DNA of 64,000 bases from DATEMU01 sp964414585. GTDB lineage: Bacteria; Planctomycetota; Phycisphaerae; UBA1845; UTPLA1. The stretch is from assembly GCA_964414585.1 (NCBI GenBank), contig CAYPXR010000047.1, positions 36,744 through 100,743 on the forward strand, written 5' to 3'. Under the pieces are notes generated by a model, which saw only the letters and a program-made list of their open reading frames with translations, ran no database searches and was not told the DNA's origin. Numbering within the stretch: position 1 is the first letter of the stretch; every line of letters starts with the position of its first letter. A program made the position numbers and the translations under genes. Positions 43,902-51,162 of the stretch are shown here, piece after piece.

Positions 43902-44422
43902 CGGAACAAACTTCGAACGTGAAGGTTCGCACGCCGACCGATCGGCTTCTGCTGTTCGTCGGCTCGTTGGCCTATCTTGGCTTCGTTCCGGTCGCCTCGG
44001 GGACCGTCGCCGTGGCGGTGGTGGGGGTGCCGAGCTATCTGCTACTCGTGGGGGTCTTCAAACTTGGGTGGGCGTCATTTCTGATTTGTTCAGTTGTTCT
44101 CACGTTTCTTGCCATCTGGGTCGCCGGGCGGACGGACCGTGTATTGGGCGAGCTAGATAGTAAGAAGAACGTCATCGATGAGATCCCCGGCTACTGGATC
44201 GCCTTGATCGGGCTTCCCTTGACGTGGCAAATCGTCACGGCGGCGTTTTTTCTGGAGCGTTTTATGGATATTGCGAAGATCTGGCCGGCGAGCTGGGTCG
44301 AGCGCAGGCTACCCGGTGGTTGGGGGGTGGTGCTGGATGATGTCGTCGCGGGGCTTTATGCGCTGGCGATTCTTCACGCCGCCGTGCGATGGGTTCCCAC
44401 CTGGATGGGCGTCGTGGGTTGA
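43898..44422 (+). CDS. pgpA: Phosphatidylglycerophosphatase A-like protein
   Basis: A 174-residue membrane protein matching PgpA: FVPVASGTVAVAVV (SGT block), NVIDEIPGYWIALIGLP in place of the WDE(F/I)xG motif, FFLERFMDIAKIWPASW and GGWGVVLDDVVAGLYA. It removes the phosphate of phosphatidylglycerophosphate to give phosphatidylglycerol. The start overlaps the mtnP stop by four bases, so they are coupled. Its 3' end overlaps the 3' end of the convergent GT39-like gene by 49 bases (44374-44422), so both proteins use the same DNA in opposite frames. Confidence 0.92.
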   Translation: MTEQTSNVKVRTPTDRLLLFVGSLAYLGFVPVASGTVAVAVVGVPSYLLLVGVFKLGWASFLICSVVLTFLAIWVAGRTDRVLGELDSKKNVIDEIPGYWIALIGLPLTWQIVTAAFFLERFMDIAKIWPASWVERRLPGGWGVVLDDVVAGLYALAILHAAVRWVPTWMGVVG

Positions 44423-45642
44423 GGCGGCCGAAAGCGATCCCACCAATAGGCCAGTTCCGCGGCGGCCATCGCGACGACGAGCGGTTCAATCGGAATTCGG
44501 TAACGCACCTGGGAAGTGAAGATGCAGTGTACCAGGGTATGGCAGGCGATCAGGCCGAGGAGCAGCCATTGCGGGCTCGGCCGACGCAACGAGCGCACGG
44601 CATTCATTAGAAACAAAATCAGCACGGGGCCGAAGCTGATCGCCATCGCCAGGTTTTCCTTCATCGAGACTCTCGGTGAAAAAATCTTCCAAAGTTGGAT
44701 GAATTTGATCCCCATGAGTTGGAGGAAACGGCCCGGGTTCTCCATCATCCAATGGCGTGCGGCCTGGCTGTAGAGGTGCGATCGTTCCGCATCGTTTGGA
44801 TATTTTTCGGCGGGAAAGACCGCTAATCCAACCTCATCGAAGCGCAGGATATCAAAGCTCAGGATGCCGGTTGCGTCGGGGTTTGCGGATTTGTAAAGCT
44901 CAGGTCCTTCCTGAGTGGACAGATTGACCCATCGGCCGAATGCTTTTGTGTTTCGCACACTCCAGGGACCGATGACCAGGACGAACGCGAAGAAGATCGT
45001 TGCGGCGGCGGCACAGCGTTTTTTCCAGGTTTTCTCCACGAGGAACGGCCAACCGAGAACCGCGGGGGCCAATCCGATGGCGGGACTTCTCACATAGACG
45101 GCCGCGGCCCAGACCACTCCGCCCAGGAGCAGGAGCGATCGTCGTCCCTTGTAGTCCTTCAGCACAAGGAAGATGCCGCCGATCAGGGTCGCGCAGATGA
45201 CGTCCGTCAGCACTTGTCCGGACATGAACACCCAACTGGGCATGATCGTTGCAATGACTGCCGCGATCCAGCCGGCGCGAACCCCGGCCAGATATCGAGA
45301 CATGGCGAAACAGACCGGGATGACCAACGTACAGAGCGCGCACATGTAAACGCGCGAGGCCACCACTCCGGGGCCCTTGATGAAATACAATATTGAAAGG
45401 ATTGCGGGTAATCCCGGCATGCGATAGGCGGTGGGCGAGCCGGAGACTTCGGTGAATCCCTGGCCGGTCGCCAATCGTTCGCCCAGCGAGGCATAGCTGA
45501 CTTCGTCGTAGATGTAAGGCGTGTGGAGGCCGCCGCCGAGCCAATTTGCGACGGCCATGCGGATCAGAAATCCTGTCAGCATGAGACCGACGAGGCCGGG
45601 TATAGGGCTGGCGGAGACGGCTGGGCTTTCGGCTGCTTTCAT
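44374..45642 (-). CDS. GT39/ArnT-like membrane glycosyltransferase (PMT_2 superfamily)
   Basis: This 422-aa polytopic protein has about ten hydrophobic segments, an early acidic site in HTPYIYDEVSYASLGERL (Asp/Glu of GT-C enzymes) and ATGQGFTEVSGSPTAYRMPG, typical of PMT_2/GT83-like transferases, with SPRVSMKENLAMAISFGP in the C-terminal part. It probably uses a polyprenyl-phosphate sugar to decorate an extracytoplasmic glycan or protein. ATG 45642 has an approximately 280-base leader upstream with several hairpins ending in a terminator. Its 3' end overlaps that of pgpA by 49 bases. Confidence 0.78.
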   Translation of the reverse strand: MKAAESPAVSASPIPGLVGLMLTGFLIRMAVANWLGGGLHTPYIYDEVSYASLGERLATGQGFTEVSGSPTAYRMPGLPAILSILYFIKGPGVVASRVYMCALCTLVIPVCFAMSRYLAGVRAGWIAAVIATIMPSWVFMSGQVLTDVICATLIGGIFLVLKDYKGRRSLLLLGGVVWAAAVYVRSPAIGLAPAVLGWPFLVEKTWKKRCAAAATIFFAFVLVIGPWSVRNTKAFGRWVNLSTQEGPELYKSANPDATGILSFDILRFDEVGLAVFPAEKYPNDAERSHLYSQAARHWMMENPGRFLQLMGIKFIQLWKIFSPRVSMKENLAMAISFGPVLILFLMNAVRSLRRPSPQWLLLGLIACHTLVHCIFTSQVRYRIPIEPLVVAMAAAELAYWWDRFRPPQPTTPIQVGTHRTAA

Positions 45643-45762
45643 GGTTCAGTTCTCGAACGGGCGGCAACAGGGCCCAAGGCGACTGCCTTATGAATATCGG
45701 CGGATCGACTTGGTCGGGTCACGAAGTCTTCGAGAGGGTCGAAGAATTGAATCCTGGAAGGC

Positions 45763-45797
45763 AAAAAGAAAACCCGCACCGTTTGCACGAGGCGGGT
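45763..45797 (-). terminator. Intrinsic terminator-like hairpin inside the GT39 leader
   Basis: On the minus strand, arms ACCCGC (pairs of 45797-45792) and GCGGGT (45777-45772) close a 14-base loop and are followed by TTTTCTTTTT down to about 45763. It lies about 120 bases before the GT39-like start codon, so if active it would block expression of that gene, consistent with attenuation or riboswitch control. Confidence 0.6.
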
Positions 45798-45925
45798 GAT
45801 CCCAAAGTGAAGTCTTATCTCCGCCGCAATGCCGTTCGGAGGCGGCATTCTTGAACCCTTGCTATCAAGGTGGGCGCTTTGCGGGACGTCTGGACCTCTC
45901 CGAGTTTTCGGAGTTCGCCCGGAAA
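45763..45925 (-). promoter_or_regulatory. Candidate cis-regulatory RNA (multi-hairpin leader) of the GT39-like gene
   Basis: Read on the minus strand: a five-base closing stem GGGCG/CGCCC (45920-45916 with 45876-45872) encloses a perfect six-base hairpin CTCCGA-AAAC-TCGGAG (45913-45898) and a purine-rich strand including GCAAAG; next comes CCTTG-ATAG-CAAGG (45870-45857 region); then AATGCCG/CGGCATT (45850-45829 region); then the terminator. The order aptamer-like region, then terminator, then gene is that of a riboswitch. Pieces such as GCAAAG and TAGCAAGGGTT loosely recall class I c-di-GMP riboswitches, but that identity is not claimed. Function unproven. Confidence 0.5.
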
Positions 45926-46135
45926 TCATTCACCGACCGGCGCCCTGGGTTCAAACGCATCGGTTCAAGACATACGGTGCCTCCGTGTTCGAACATGACA
46001 GGGACAAAACTCACTTTGCTTCTCTTTCATATCACATCGACATCGAAAAAGCAACTTTCGGCGCGCAAATACCCCCGTAAAGCCGCGCGCGAAAAAATCG
46101 CGCAGCCGATTCATCGGACCCCATGTCGAGGACAA

Positions 46136-46714
46136 TTATTTGCGGCCGGCCGGCGCGGTCTCGAAAATGGACTGCGTCCGGAGGATTCGCCACTCGCCGG
46201 GGAAGGCGTGGTAGGCGTGGACGTGCAGCTCCGTGTGCCGCGTCTCGAAGTCAATGAAGGAGAAGGGTTCGAGACCGTTCGTCGTCCACTGGCTGTAGGG
46301 GACGTAAAGCCCCTTCTGCTTTGCGTAGCGGACAAGGTCGCGGTAGGTGGTGCGGAAGATGTGCTCGGTCATCTCCTCGACCTGGCTGCTGAAAATGTAC
46401 CGCATGTTGTCGCTGAAACGATATTGAAAATCGCGTTCGCCGCGGAAGCGGAATTGCGTGACGAGGTTGCGGTCTGTTAAGAGATCGCTGGGCACCGCCG
46501 TCAGCTCGGTCACCATGGTTCCGTTGCTTTGGACCGTGACGAGGTGTGAGAGGCCGATGATCCAGATGTCCGCCTGGAAGTTTCCGTATTTAATATGCTT
46601 ATCGAGATAGATGTGGAAGAGTTCCGGGTGAAGCGCGCGGCGGTAGAGGTAGAAATTCAGATCGGTGCTGCGCTGCTTTGTTAAACCAAGTTCCAACTGT
46701 GTTTCCTTCGCCAC
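46136..46714 (-). CDS. DUF2617-like protein of unknown function
   Basis: A 192-aa soluble protein starting MAKETQLELGLTKQR at ATG 46714. It has no signal peptide or membrane segment. Notable stretches are LYRRALHPELFHIYLD near the N-terminus and FRGERDFQYRFSDNMRYIF; the pattern suggests a DUF2617-type protein, but that match is from memory and weak. Conserved charged residues and acidic faces suggest a compact alpha/beta protein. It is monocistronic, flanked by a long non-coding region downstream and the divergent nadA upstream, with about 270 bases of shared promoter space. Confidence 0.55.
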   Translation of the reverse strand: MAKETQLELGLTKQRSTDLNFYLYRRALHPELFHIYLDKHIKYGNFQADIWIIGLSHLVTVQSNGTMVTELTAVPSDLLTDRNLVTQFRFRGERDFQYRFSDNMRYIFSSQVEEMTEHIFRTTYRDLVRYAKQKGLYVPYSQWTTNGLEPFSFIDFETRHTELHVHAYHAFPGEWRILRTQSIFETAPAGRK

Positions 46715-46988
46715 GAGCTTTTTCTCTTTCCGGCCTTTTTACGTGCGAAATAGCCGTTTCGTTCATTATATCTGGCATGAGAGGGCGGGAGCAACGAAAT
46801 TGTGGAAATCTCCCCATTTGATAGGGGAATACCTCAATCGGCACGCAATCTATTGTTTACATGAGGATTACGAATGTCCGCAACCTGTGGGAACCCAAGG
46901 GGACGGTGGCGCTGAACCCCCAGCCGCGAGATTGCGAGGGGGATCTGGAATGCTAGAATCCGCTGGAAATCCAGGTCTGGAGATCCCC

Positions 46989-48164
46989 ATGCTGTATCAA
47001 TCGCCGCTTCCTCCAAAATACTCCACAATGAGCGAGGCTGAACTGGGTCGGCAGATTCGTAGTCATAAAGTCTTATTTGGCAATAAATTAGTCATCCTTG
47101 GGCACCATTATCAGCAGGACGATGTCATCGAATTCGCTGACATTACCGGTGACAGCCTCAAACTATCACAACTTGCTGCCTCGCAGAAAGATGCGGAATT
47201 CGTGATCTTCTGCGGCGTCCATTTTATGGCCGAGTCGGCGGACATCCTGACGTCGGATCGAGTTCAGGTGATCCTTCCCGACCTGACGGCGGGATGCAGC
47301 ATGGCGGACATGGCGGGGATCGATCAGGTGGAGGAGGCGTGGGACTTCCTCGCCGAGGCCTCCCCCGAGGCGAAAATCGTCCCCATTACCTACGTCAATT
47401 CTTCAGCGGCGGTGAAGGCGTTCGTTGGGGGACATGATGGGGCCTGTTGCACCAGTTCCAACGCGCGGCGCGTTCTCGAGTGGGCGCTTGGTGGGGAAAC
47501 GCCGTCGCATCCTTCGGGACGGCGGAAGGCCGTTTTTCTTCCCGATCAGCACTTGGGGAGAAACACGGCCTATGACATGGGTTGGCCCCTCGACGCGATG
47601 GCGGTCTATGACCCCAAGCTGCCGACCGGAGGACTTTCGCCGGAGCAGGCTCGCCAGGCGACGGTGATTTTGTGGAAAGGGCATTGCAGCGTTCATCAGC
47701 TATTTACCGCCCGGCAGGTCGATGAGATTCGGGCGATCGATCCCGACTTTCGAGTGATCGTCCATCCCGAATGCGACTGGTCGGTCGTGCAGAAGGCCGA
47801 TCTCGCGGGGAGCACGGAATACATTATCAAGACGATCGAAGCGGCGCCGCCGGGCAGCAAGTGGGCCGTGGGGACCGAGGTCCATCTTGTTCATCGATTG
47901 GCCGAACGATTCGAGGGCGTCCAGACGATTCGTCTCCTGGCGGGAATTCAGTGTTTGTGTACGACGATGTACCGGATTGACCGCAAGCATTTGTTGTGGA
48001 CGCTGGACGAACTGGCCGCGGGTCGAGTGGTCAATCAGATCCGCGTCGATCCCGAGACCAAGGCGTTGGCGAGGATCGCGCTCGATCGGATGTTAACCCT
48101 GGTGGGGACTGGTGAAGCGAAGACCGCCGGCGGCCTGCCCGCGACGGCATCGTCCATCGATTAA
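46989..48164 (+). CDS. nadA: Quinolinate synthase A
   Basis: The 391-aa protein has NadA hallmarks: VILGHHYQQDDVIEFAD (substrate His and Asp), FCGVHFMAESADIL, DLTAGCSMAD (first cluster Cys), YVNSSAAVKA, HPECDWSVV (second Cys) and LAGIQCLCTTMYR (third Cys), three Cys for the [4Fe-4S] cluster. It condenses iminoaspartate and dihydroxyacetone phosphate to quinolinate for NAD synthesis. ATG 46989 follows GGAG with an eight-base spacer. Upstream in-frame starts (for example ATG 46953) lack a ribosome site. nadB and nadC are not in the window. Confidence 0.96.
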   Translation: MLYQSPLPPKYSTMSEAELGRQIRSHKVLFGNKLVILGHHYQQDDVIEFADITGDSLKLSQLAASQKDAEFVIFCGVHFMAESADILTSDRVQVILPDLTAGCSMADMAGIDQVEEAWDFLAEASPEAKIVPITYVNSSAAVKAFVGGHDGACCTSSNARRVLEWALGGETPSHPSGRRKAVFLPDQHLGRNTAYDMGWPLDAMAVYDPKLPTGGLSPEQARQATVILWKGHCSVHQLFTARQVDEIRAIDPDFRVIVHPECDWSVVQKADLAGSTEYIIKTIEAAPPGSKWAVGTEVHLVHRLAERFEGVQTIRLLAGIQCLCTTMYRIDRKHLLWTLDELAAGRVVNQIRVDPETKALARIALDRMLTLVGTGEAKTAGGLPATASSID

Positions 48165-48176
48165 TACTCCGAAGCC

Positions 48177-49325
48177 TCAGCCGACCGGATGGGCCGATTT
48201 GCCCGCGGTAAGCCGCGCCAACCAACCGCGTTGTTCCTTCGGCGGCGTCCGGCCGGACATCTTCAGGGCCAGATCCGCGATCGCACGATAGACCGGGTTT
48301 CGACTGGTGACCGGCGTTCCAAGGTCCATGGCGCTGGAAACGGCTTTGAAGTCGTTGGGAATGACACCGAAGAGTTTCTTGCCCAGATTTTTTTCGATCA
48401 CATCGGGAGTCAGGGCATGGAAATTCTTGCGGTGGCGATTCAGGACAAACTCGATCTTTTCAAATTCCATGCCCGCGGTGACCAGGGCATCGGACAATCG
48501 CTTGGCATTATCGACGGCGGGGACAGTCGCCTGCGTAATGATGAGTGATTTGGAGCATTGTTCGAGGGCGGTGCCGACGACGGCGTCGAGTTTCCGCGGG
48601 AGGTCGAGGACGACGAACGGGTAAGCGCCGCGCGCGCTTTGGATAATCATTCCGATCATCGACTCGTCGATGGCGTGGGCCTCTTCGATCTTGCACGGTC
48701 GAGAGAGCACCGAAATCCCCCGCGCCAATTCGCAGGTGGCTTTTTTGAGCAGCATCGTATCGACCGTGCCGGAGCCGGCGATGTCGGCGATGGTGAAGCT
48801 GGGCGAAAGATCCCAGGCGCGGGCCACGCCGCCGAATTCCAGGTCGAGATCGGCGACGAGGGCGCTGGATTGCAAACCATCGGCCAGGGCCAAGGCCAGG
48901 TGACAAGCGACGGTCGTGCCGCCGGCGCCGCCGATGGCGCTGATGACGCCGAAGACCTGGCCGGCCTGATGTGCCTCGGTGACCACATTGAGGCCGCGGC
49001 GAATGGCGATGATGAGATCGTTCGGATCGACGGGCTTCGTGGTGAGCTGTTTGCAGCCGGCTCGAATGGCCGCGACCATTGTTTGCGGATTTCCCTGGTC
49101 GGTCACGCCGACGATGCAGAGTTCGGACGAAAGCTCGAGCGCGCCGACGATGGCGTCGCTGGCGCGGAGTTCGTCGATGTCCAGGACCAGGACCCGAGGC
49201 CGGATCGCCCCCAGTGCCTCGCGCAACTCGTCGCGCGTTCGCGTTCGCGCGACCACCACAAAGCCCGGCAATTCGTAGGAAGCCAAGTCATCGAGGTTAT
49301 GGAGCACTACCGTATTATCTTTCAT
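48177..49325 (-). CDS. cpaE: CpaE-like ATPase (receiver-like domain plus MinD-family domain)
   Basis: Residues 1-120 form a response-regulator-like domain (VLVLDIDELRASDAI; late TTKPVDPNDLIIAI) without a clear full acidic pocket. Residues of about 128-340 form a MinD/ParA-type ATPase whose P-loop reads SAIGGAGGTT (131-138 region), with GG where the signature Lys-GGxGKT is usual, as in CpaE/TadZ proteins. DLDLEFGGVARAWDL and VVLDLPRKLDA give further family blocks. TadZ/CpaE proteins place the tight-adherence (Flp) pilus machinery at the cell pole. No other tad genes are visible. It is divergent from a PilZ-domain gene across a 317-base gap. Confidence 0.85.
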   Translation of the reverse strand: MKDNTVVLHNLDDLASYELPGFVVVARTRTRDELREALGAIRPRVLVLDIDELRASDAIVGALELSSELCIVGVTDQGNPQTMVAAIRAGCKQLTTKPVDPNDLIIAIRRGLNVVTEAHQAGQVFGVISAIGGAGGTTVACHLALALADGLQSSALVADLDLEFGGVARAWDLSPSFTIADIAGSGTVDTMLLKKATCELARGISVLSRPCKIEEAHAIDESMIGMIIQSARGAYPFVVLDLPRKLDAVVGTALEQCSKSLIITQATVPAVDNAKRLSDALVTAGMEFEKIEFVLNRHRKNFHALTPDVIEKNLGKKLFGVIPNDFKAVSSAMDLGTPVTSRNPVYRAIADLALKMSGRTPPKEQRGWLARLTAGKSAHPVG

Positions 49326-49642
49326 CAGAGTCCCTCGTCGTCATCGCCGGTCGGATTACAGAGTCCTTCCATCCCTACGAAAGTTTCTGCGCATCCACCA
49401 TATCGCCTCGATCCGCGGGCGATTTGAGCAATCGTCGTTATCCGACGCCGGGGGCCCGATCGCCCGGCGACGACGGCTCAACGGGCAATCCGAGCGGCCG
49501 GCTCCTCGCCATTTTTTCGGTCTCTCGAATTGAGGGGGAGGTAAATGCGAGATTATCGGTGCGCGTCCGGTGACGACGTCTTTGACCATCGTAATGTCAT
49601 CCAAAGGGACCGCCGATAGGACAGAGGAAGGGGATCATCCCG
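49326..49642. other. Divergent intergenic region between cpaE-like and PilZ genes
   Basis: The 317 bases should contain both promoters, but no clear pair of elements stands out. A 24-codon frame from ATG 49545 to TAG 49619 follows the purine run GGGGGAGG (49534-49541) and ends 23 bases before the PilZ gene. It might be a leader peptide, but nothing else supports it. A GC-rich stem, CGCCGGGGGCCCGATCGCC-type sequence, lies near 49440-49470. Confidence 0.4.
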
Positions 49643-50005
49643 GTGAATGCGCAAACGGAAATCATTCTGACAACGCGACAAGAGTGGTGGAAGATCGTCT
49701 CGACGTACAGCCGGGCGGAAAAGGAGCCCAAGTATCGGCGAGTGTCGCGGCGCTACACCTGCTCCGGTGAGATCAAGGTGAGCGGCGAGATTGACGACGA
49801 GCCGTTCCGGCAGACGTGCACGCTGTTGCAAGTTTCGGCCGAAGGGATCACCGCCCGGGCGCGGCAAGAAATCCCGAACGATGTCGCCATCCTCATTCAC
49901 TGGCATCGCGATGGGCAGGATCTCGTGGTCCTTGGAAAGGTCGTGCATTGCACCCAGACGATCGGGGGCTATAAGCTCGGCATCCAACTCGAGTTCTCGG
50001 CCTGA
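49643..50005 (+). CDS. PilZ-domain protein (predicted c-di-GMP binder)
   Basis: A 120-aa single-domain PilZ protein starting at GTG. The N-terminal arginine cluster (YRRVSRRYTC) provides the RxxxR motif, and LQVSAEGITARA the D/NxSxxG equivalent, with Val-Ser-Ala-Glu-Gly so that the Asp/Asn position is Gln-Val; VLGKVVHCTQTIGGYKLGIQL is the typical PilZ C-terminal block. The arginine motif suggests c-di-GMP binding, though the altered second motif lowers certainty. It sits beside the CpaE-like gene, in line with control of pili or surface behaviour. GAAGGGGAT lies upstream of the GTG. Confidence 0.78.
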   Translation: MNAQTEIILTTRQEWWKIVSTYSRAEKEPKYRRVSRRYTCSGEIKVSGEIDDEPFRQTCTLLQVSAEGITARARQEIPNDVAILIHWHRDGQDLVVLGKVVHCTQTIGGYKLGIQLEFSA

Positions 50006-50256
50006 TCGACCCGCCCCTCCACCGCGATTGCGAATCTCAAATCCAAGTCTGCCGCCGATCATGTGTTTGTTGGCTTTGTCGCACCCCACCAATTCCCATG
50101 AACTCTTTTCGGACGACGGTGAAACTCGGACGGCGAGATCAGGCCGATTTCCCTGCAAGTTTGCCTGACGGGCGAGTTGCATCGTAGGTTGAAAGTAATC
50201 GGTCGAGCGCAGAGGTCGCAGCGACGGAGTCCTTATCGGTACTGGAAAGCAAGGCC

Positions 50257-51084
50257 ATGGGCATTTTGTCACATTTCTTTGGATCGAGCGGAACGGTCGC
50301 GGAGAACGGGAGCCTGCTCAGTGCCATCCAGCGGGCGGCGTCGAAGCCGTCGCCGCGGGCGGATCAGGCCGTTCATCAGGCCTTGTTGGCGAGCGATTTG
50401 ATCATCCCGACGGCGCGTACGGTGGGCGACCCGACCCCACGAGGCCAGCCATCGGCGGACCAGGCTCTGACGGTGCCCATGATCACCATCCGAAACGACG
50501 ACGGTCAGATTGCGATGCTGGCCTTTACCGATGAAGAGGCACTGCGAGCGTGGTGTTCCCAAGGGTGTGCGTGGAAGGCCTTGCACGGGGCGGACATCTT
50601 CGCCATGGCGCTGGAGACGCGCGTCGATCGGGTCATCATCAATCCGGCGGGACCGACGGGCGGGACACTCGATCGGAGACAAATCGCATCCCTGGCGGAA
50701 AGCCGCTCTGAACGAAACCCTGGGGACAGGGCGTTCATGCAGGCGGTGCCGGCGGATCAAACGCTGGTGCTTTGCCTGCCGCAAAACGAGATCGATTCCC
50801 GACTCCTGAGTCATGTCCGAGAGGCGTTGGGCGACCGGCAGGAAATCGCCGCCGGCTATTTCTTTGAAATGACGATTGGACAGGGCGATCCGCACCTGGG
50901 CATCGGCGTGGAATTCGCATGTCCGATGTCGCCGCAGGCGGTGCATGAGACGATGAGCTCCATCTATTCAGAAGTCAAAGGGTATCTTCCGGAGGGTCAG
51001 TTTTTTGATTTTCTCCCGCTCGTACGCGACGAGATGCTCAACATGGCGCGCGAGCATGGAACGCAGATCTACCGGCAACTTTGA
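50257..51084 (+). CDS. SseB-family protein
   Basis: This 275-aa cytoplasmic protein has an N-terminal SseB domain (about 35-140; VPMITIRNDDGQIAMLAFTD then WCSQGCAWKALHGADIFAMA, and INPAGPTGG) and an SseB C-terminal domain (about 160-275; QTLVLCLPQNEIDSRLL and GYFFEMTIGQGDPHLGIGVEF). The family is named for E. coli enhanced serine sensitivity protein; its biochemical role is unknown. ATG 50257 is used. It follows a 250-base gap after the PilZ gene that holds no supported gene. Whether these two are related in function is not shown. Confidence 0.8.
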   Translation: MGILSHFFGSSGTVAENGSLLSAIQRAASKPSPRADQAVHQALLASDLIIPTARTVGDPTPRGQPSADQALTVPMITIRNDDGQIAMLAFTDEEALRAWCSQGCAWKALHGADIFAMALETRVDRVIINPAGPTGGTLDRRQIASLAESRSERNPGDRAFMQAVPADQTLVLCLPQNEIDSRLLSHVREALGDRQEIAAGYFFEMTIGQGDPHLGIGVEFACPMSPQAVHETMSSIYSEVKGYLPEGQFFDFLPLVRDEMLNMAREHGTQIYRQL

Positions 51085-51162
51085 TCGACCGGGACGATTG
51101 CGGCGTCACTCCGTGGAAAACCCGGTGGTAGACAATTGCGGCCCGGCGGGAAAGAATCCCCT

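Larger units (their letters stand above)
45643..46135. other. 493-base intergenic region, structured leader of the GT39-like gene
   Basis: No gene is supported here; frames of up to about 100 codons on the minus strand lack ribosome sites. It contains the hairpin array and terminator annotated separately, a palindrome TGTTCGAACA near 45986-45995 that resembles an operator, and a stem GCGCGA/TCGCGC (46087-46103) with an A-rich (minus-strand T-rich) loop, which may end the transcript of the gene at 46136-46714. Confidence 0.55.

Noticed and set aside
45763..45925. Naming the GT39 leader a c-di-GMP-I riboswitch
   Set aside because: Only short strings (GCAAAG, TAGCAAGGGTT) agree; the tetraloop, receptor and stem lengths do not fit the consensus well enough.
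45851..45996. tRNA-like TTCAAG/TTCGAA strings
   Set aside because: Repeated GGTTCAA and TTCGAA strings suggested a T-arm, but flanking bases do not pair as a T-stem and no acceptor stem or anticodon arm could be built.
46665..46988. N-terminal extension of nadA by 108 codons
   Set aside because: The extension is unconserved, crosses the divergent promoter region, and ATG 46989 has a good ribosome site and the normal NadA length.
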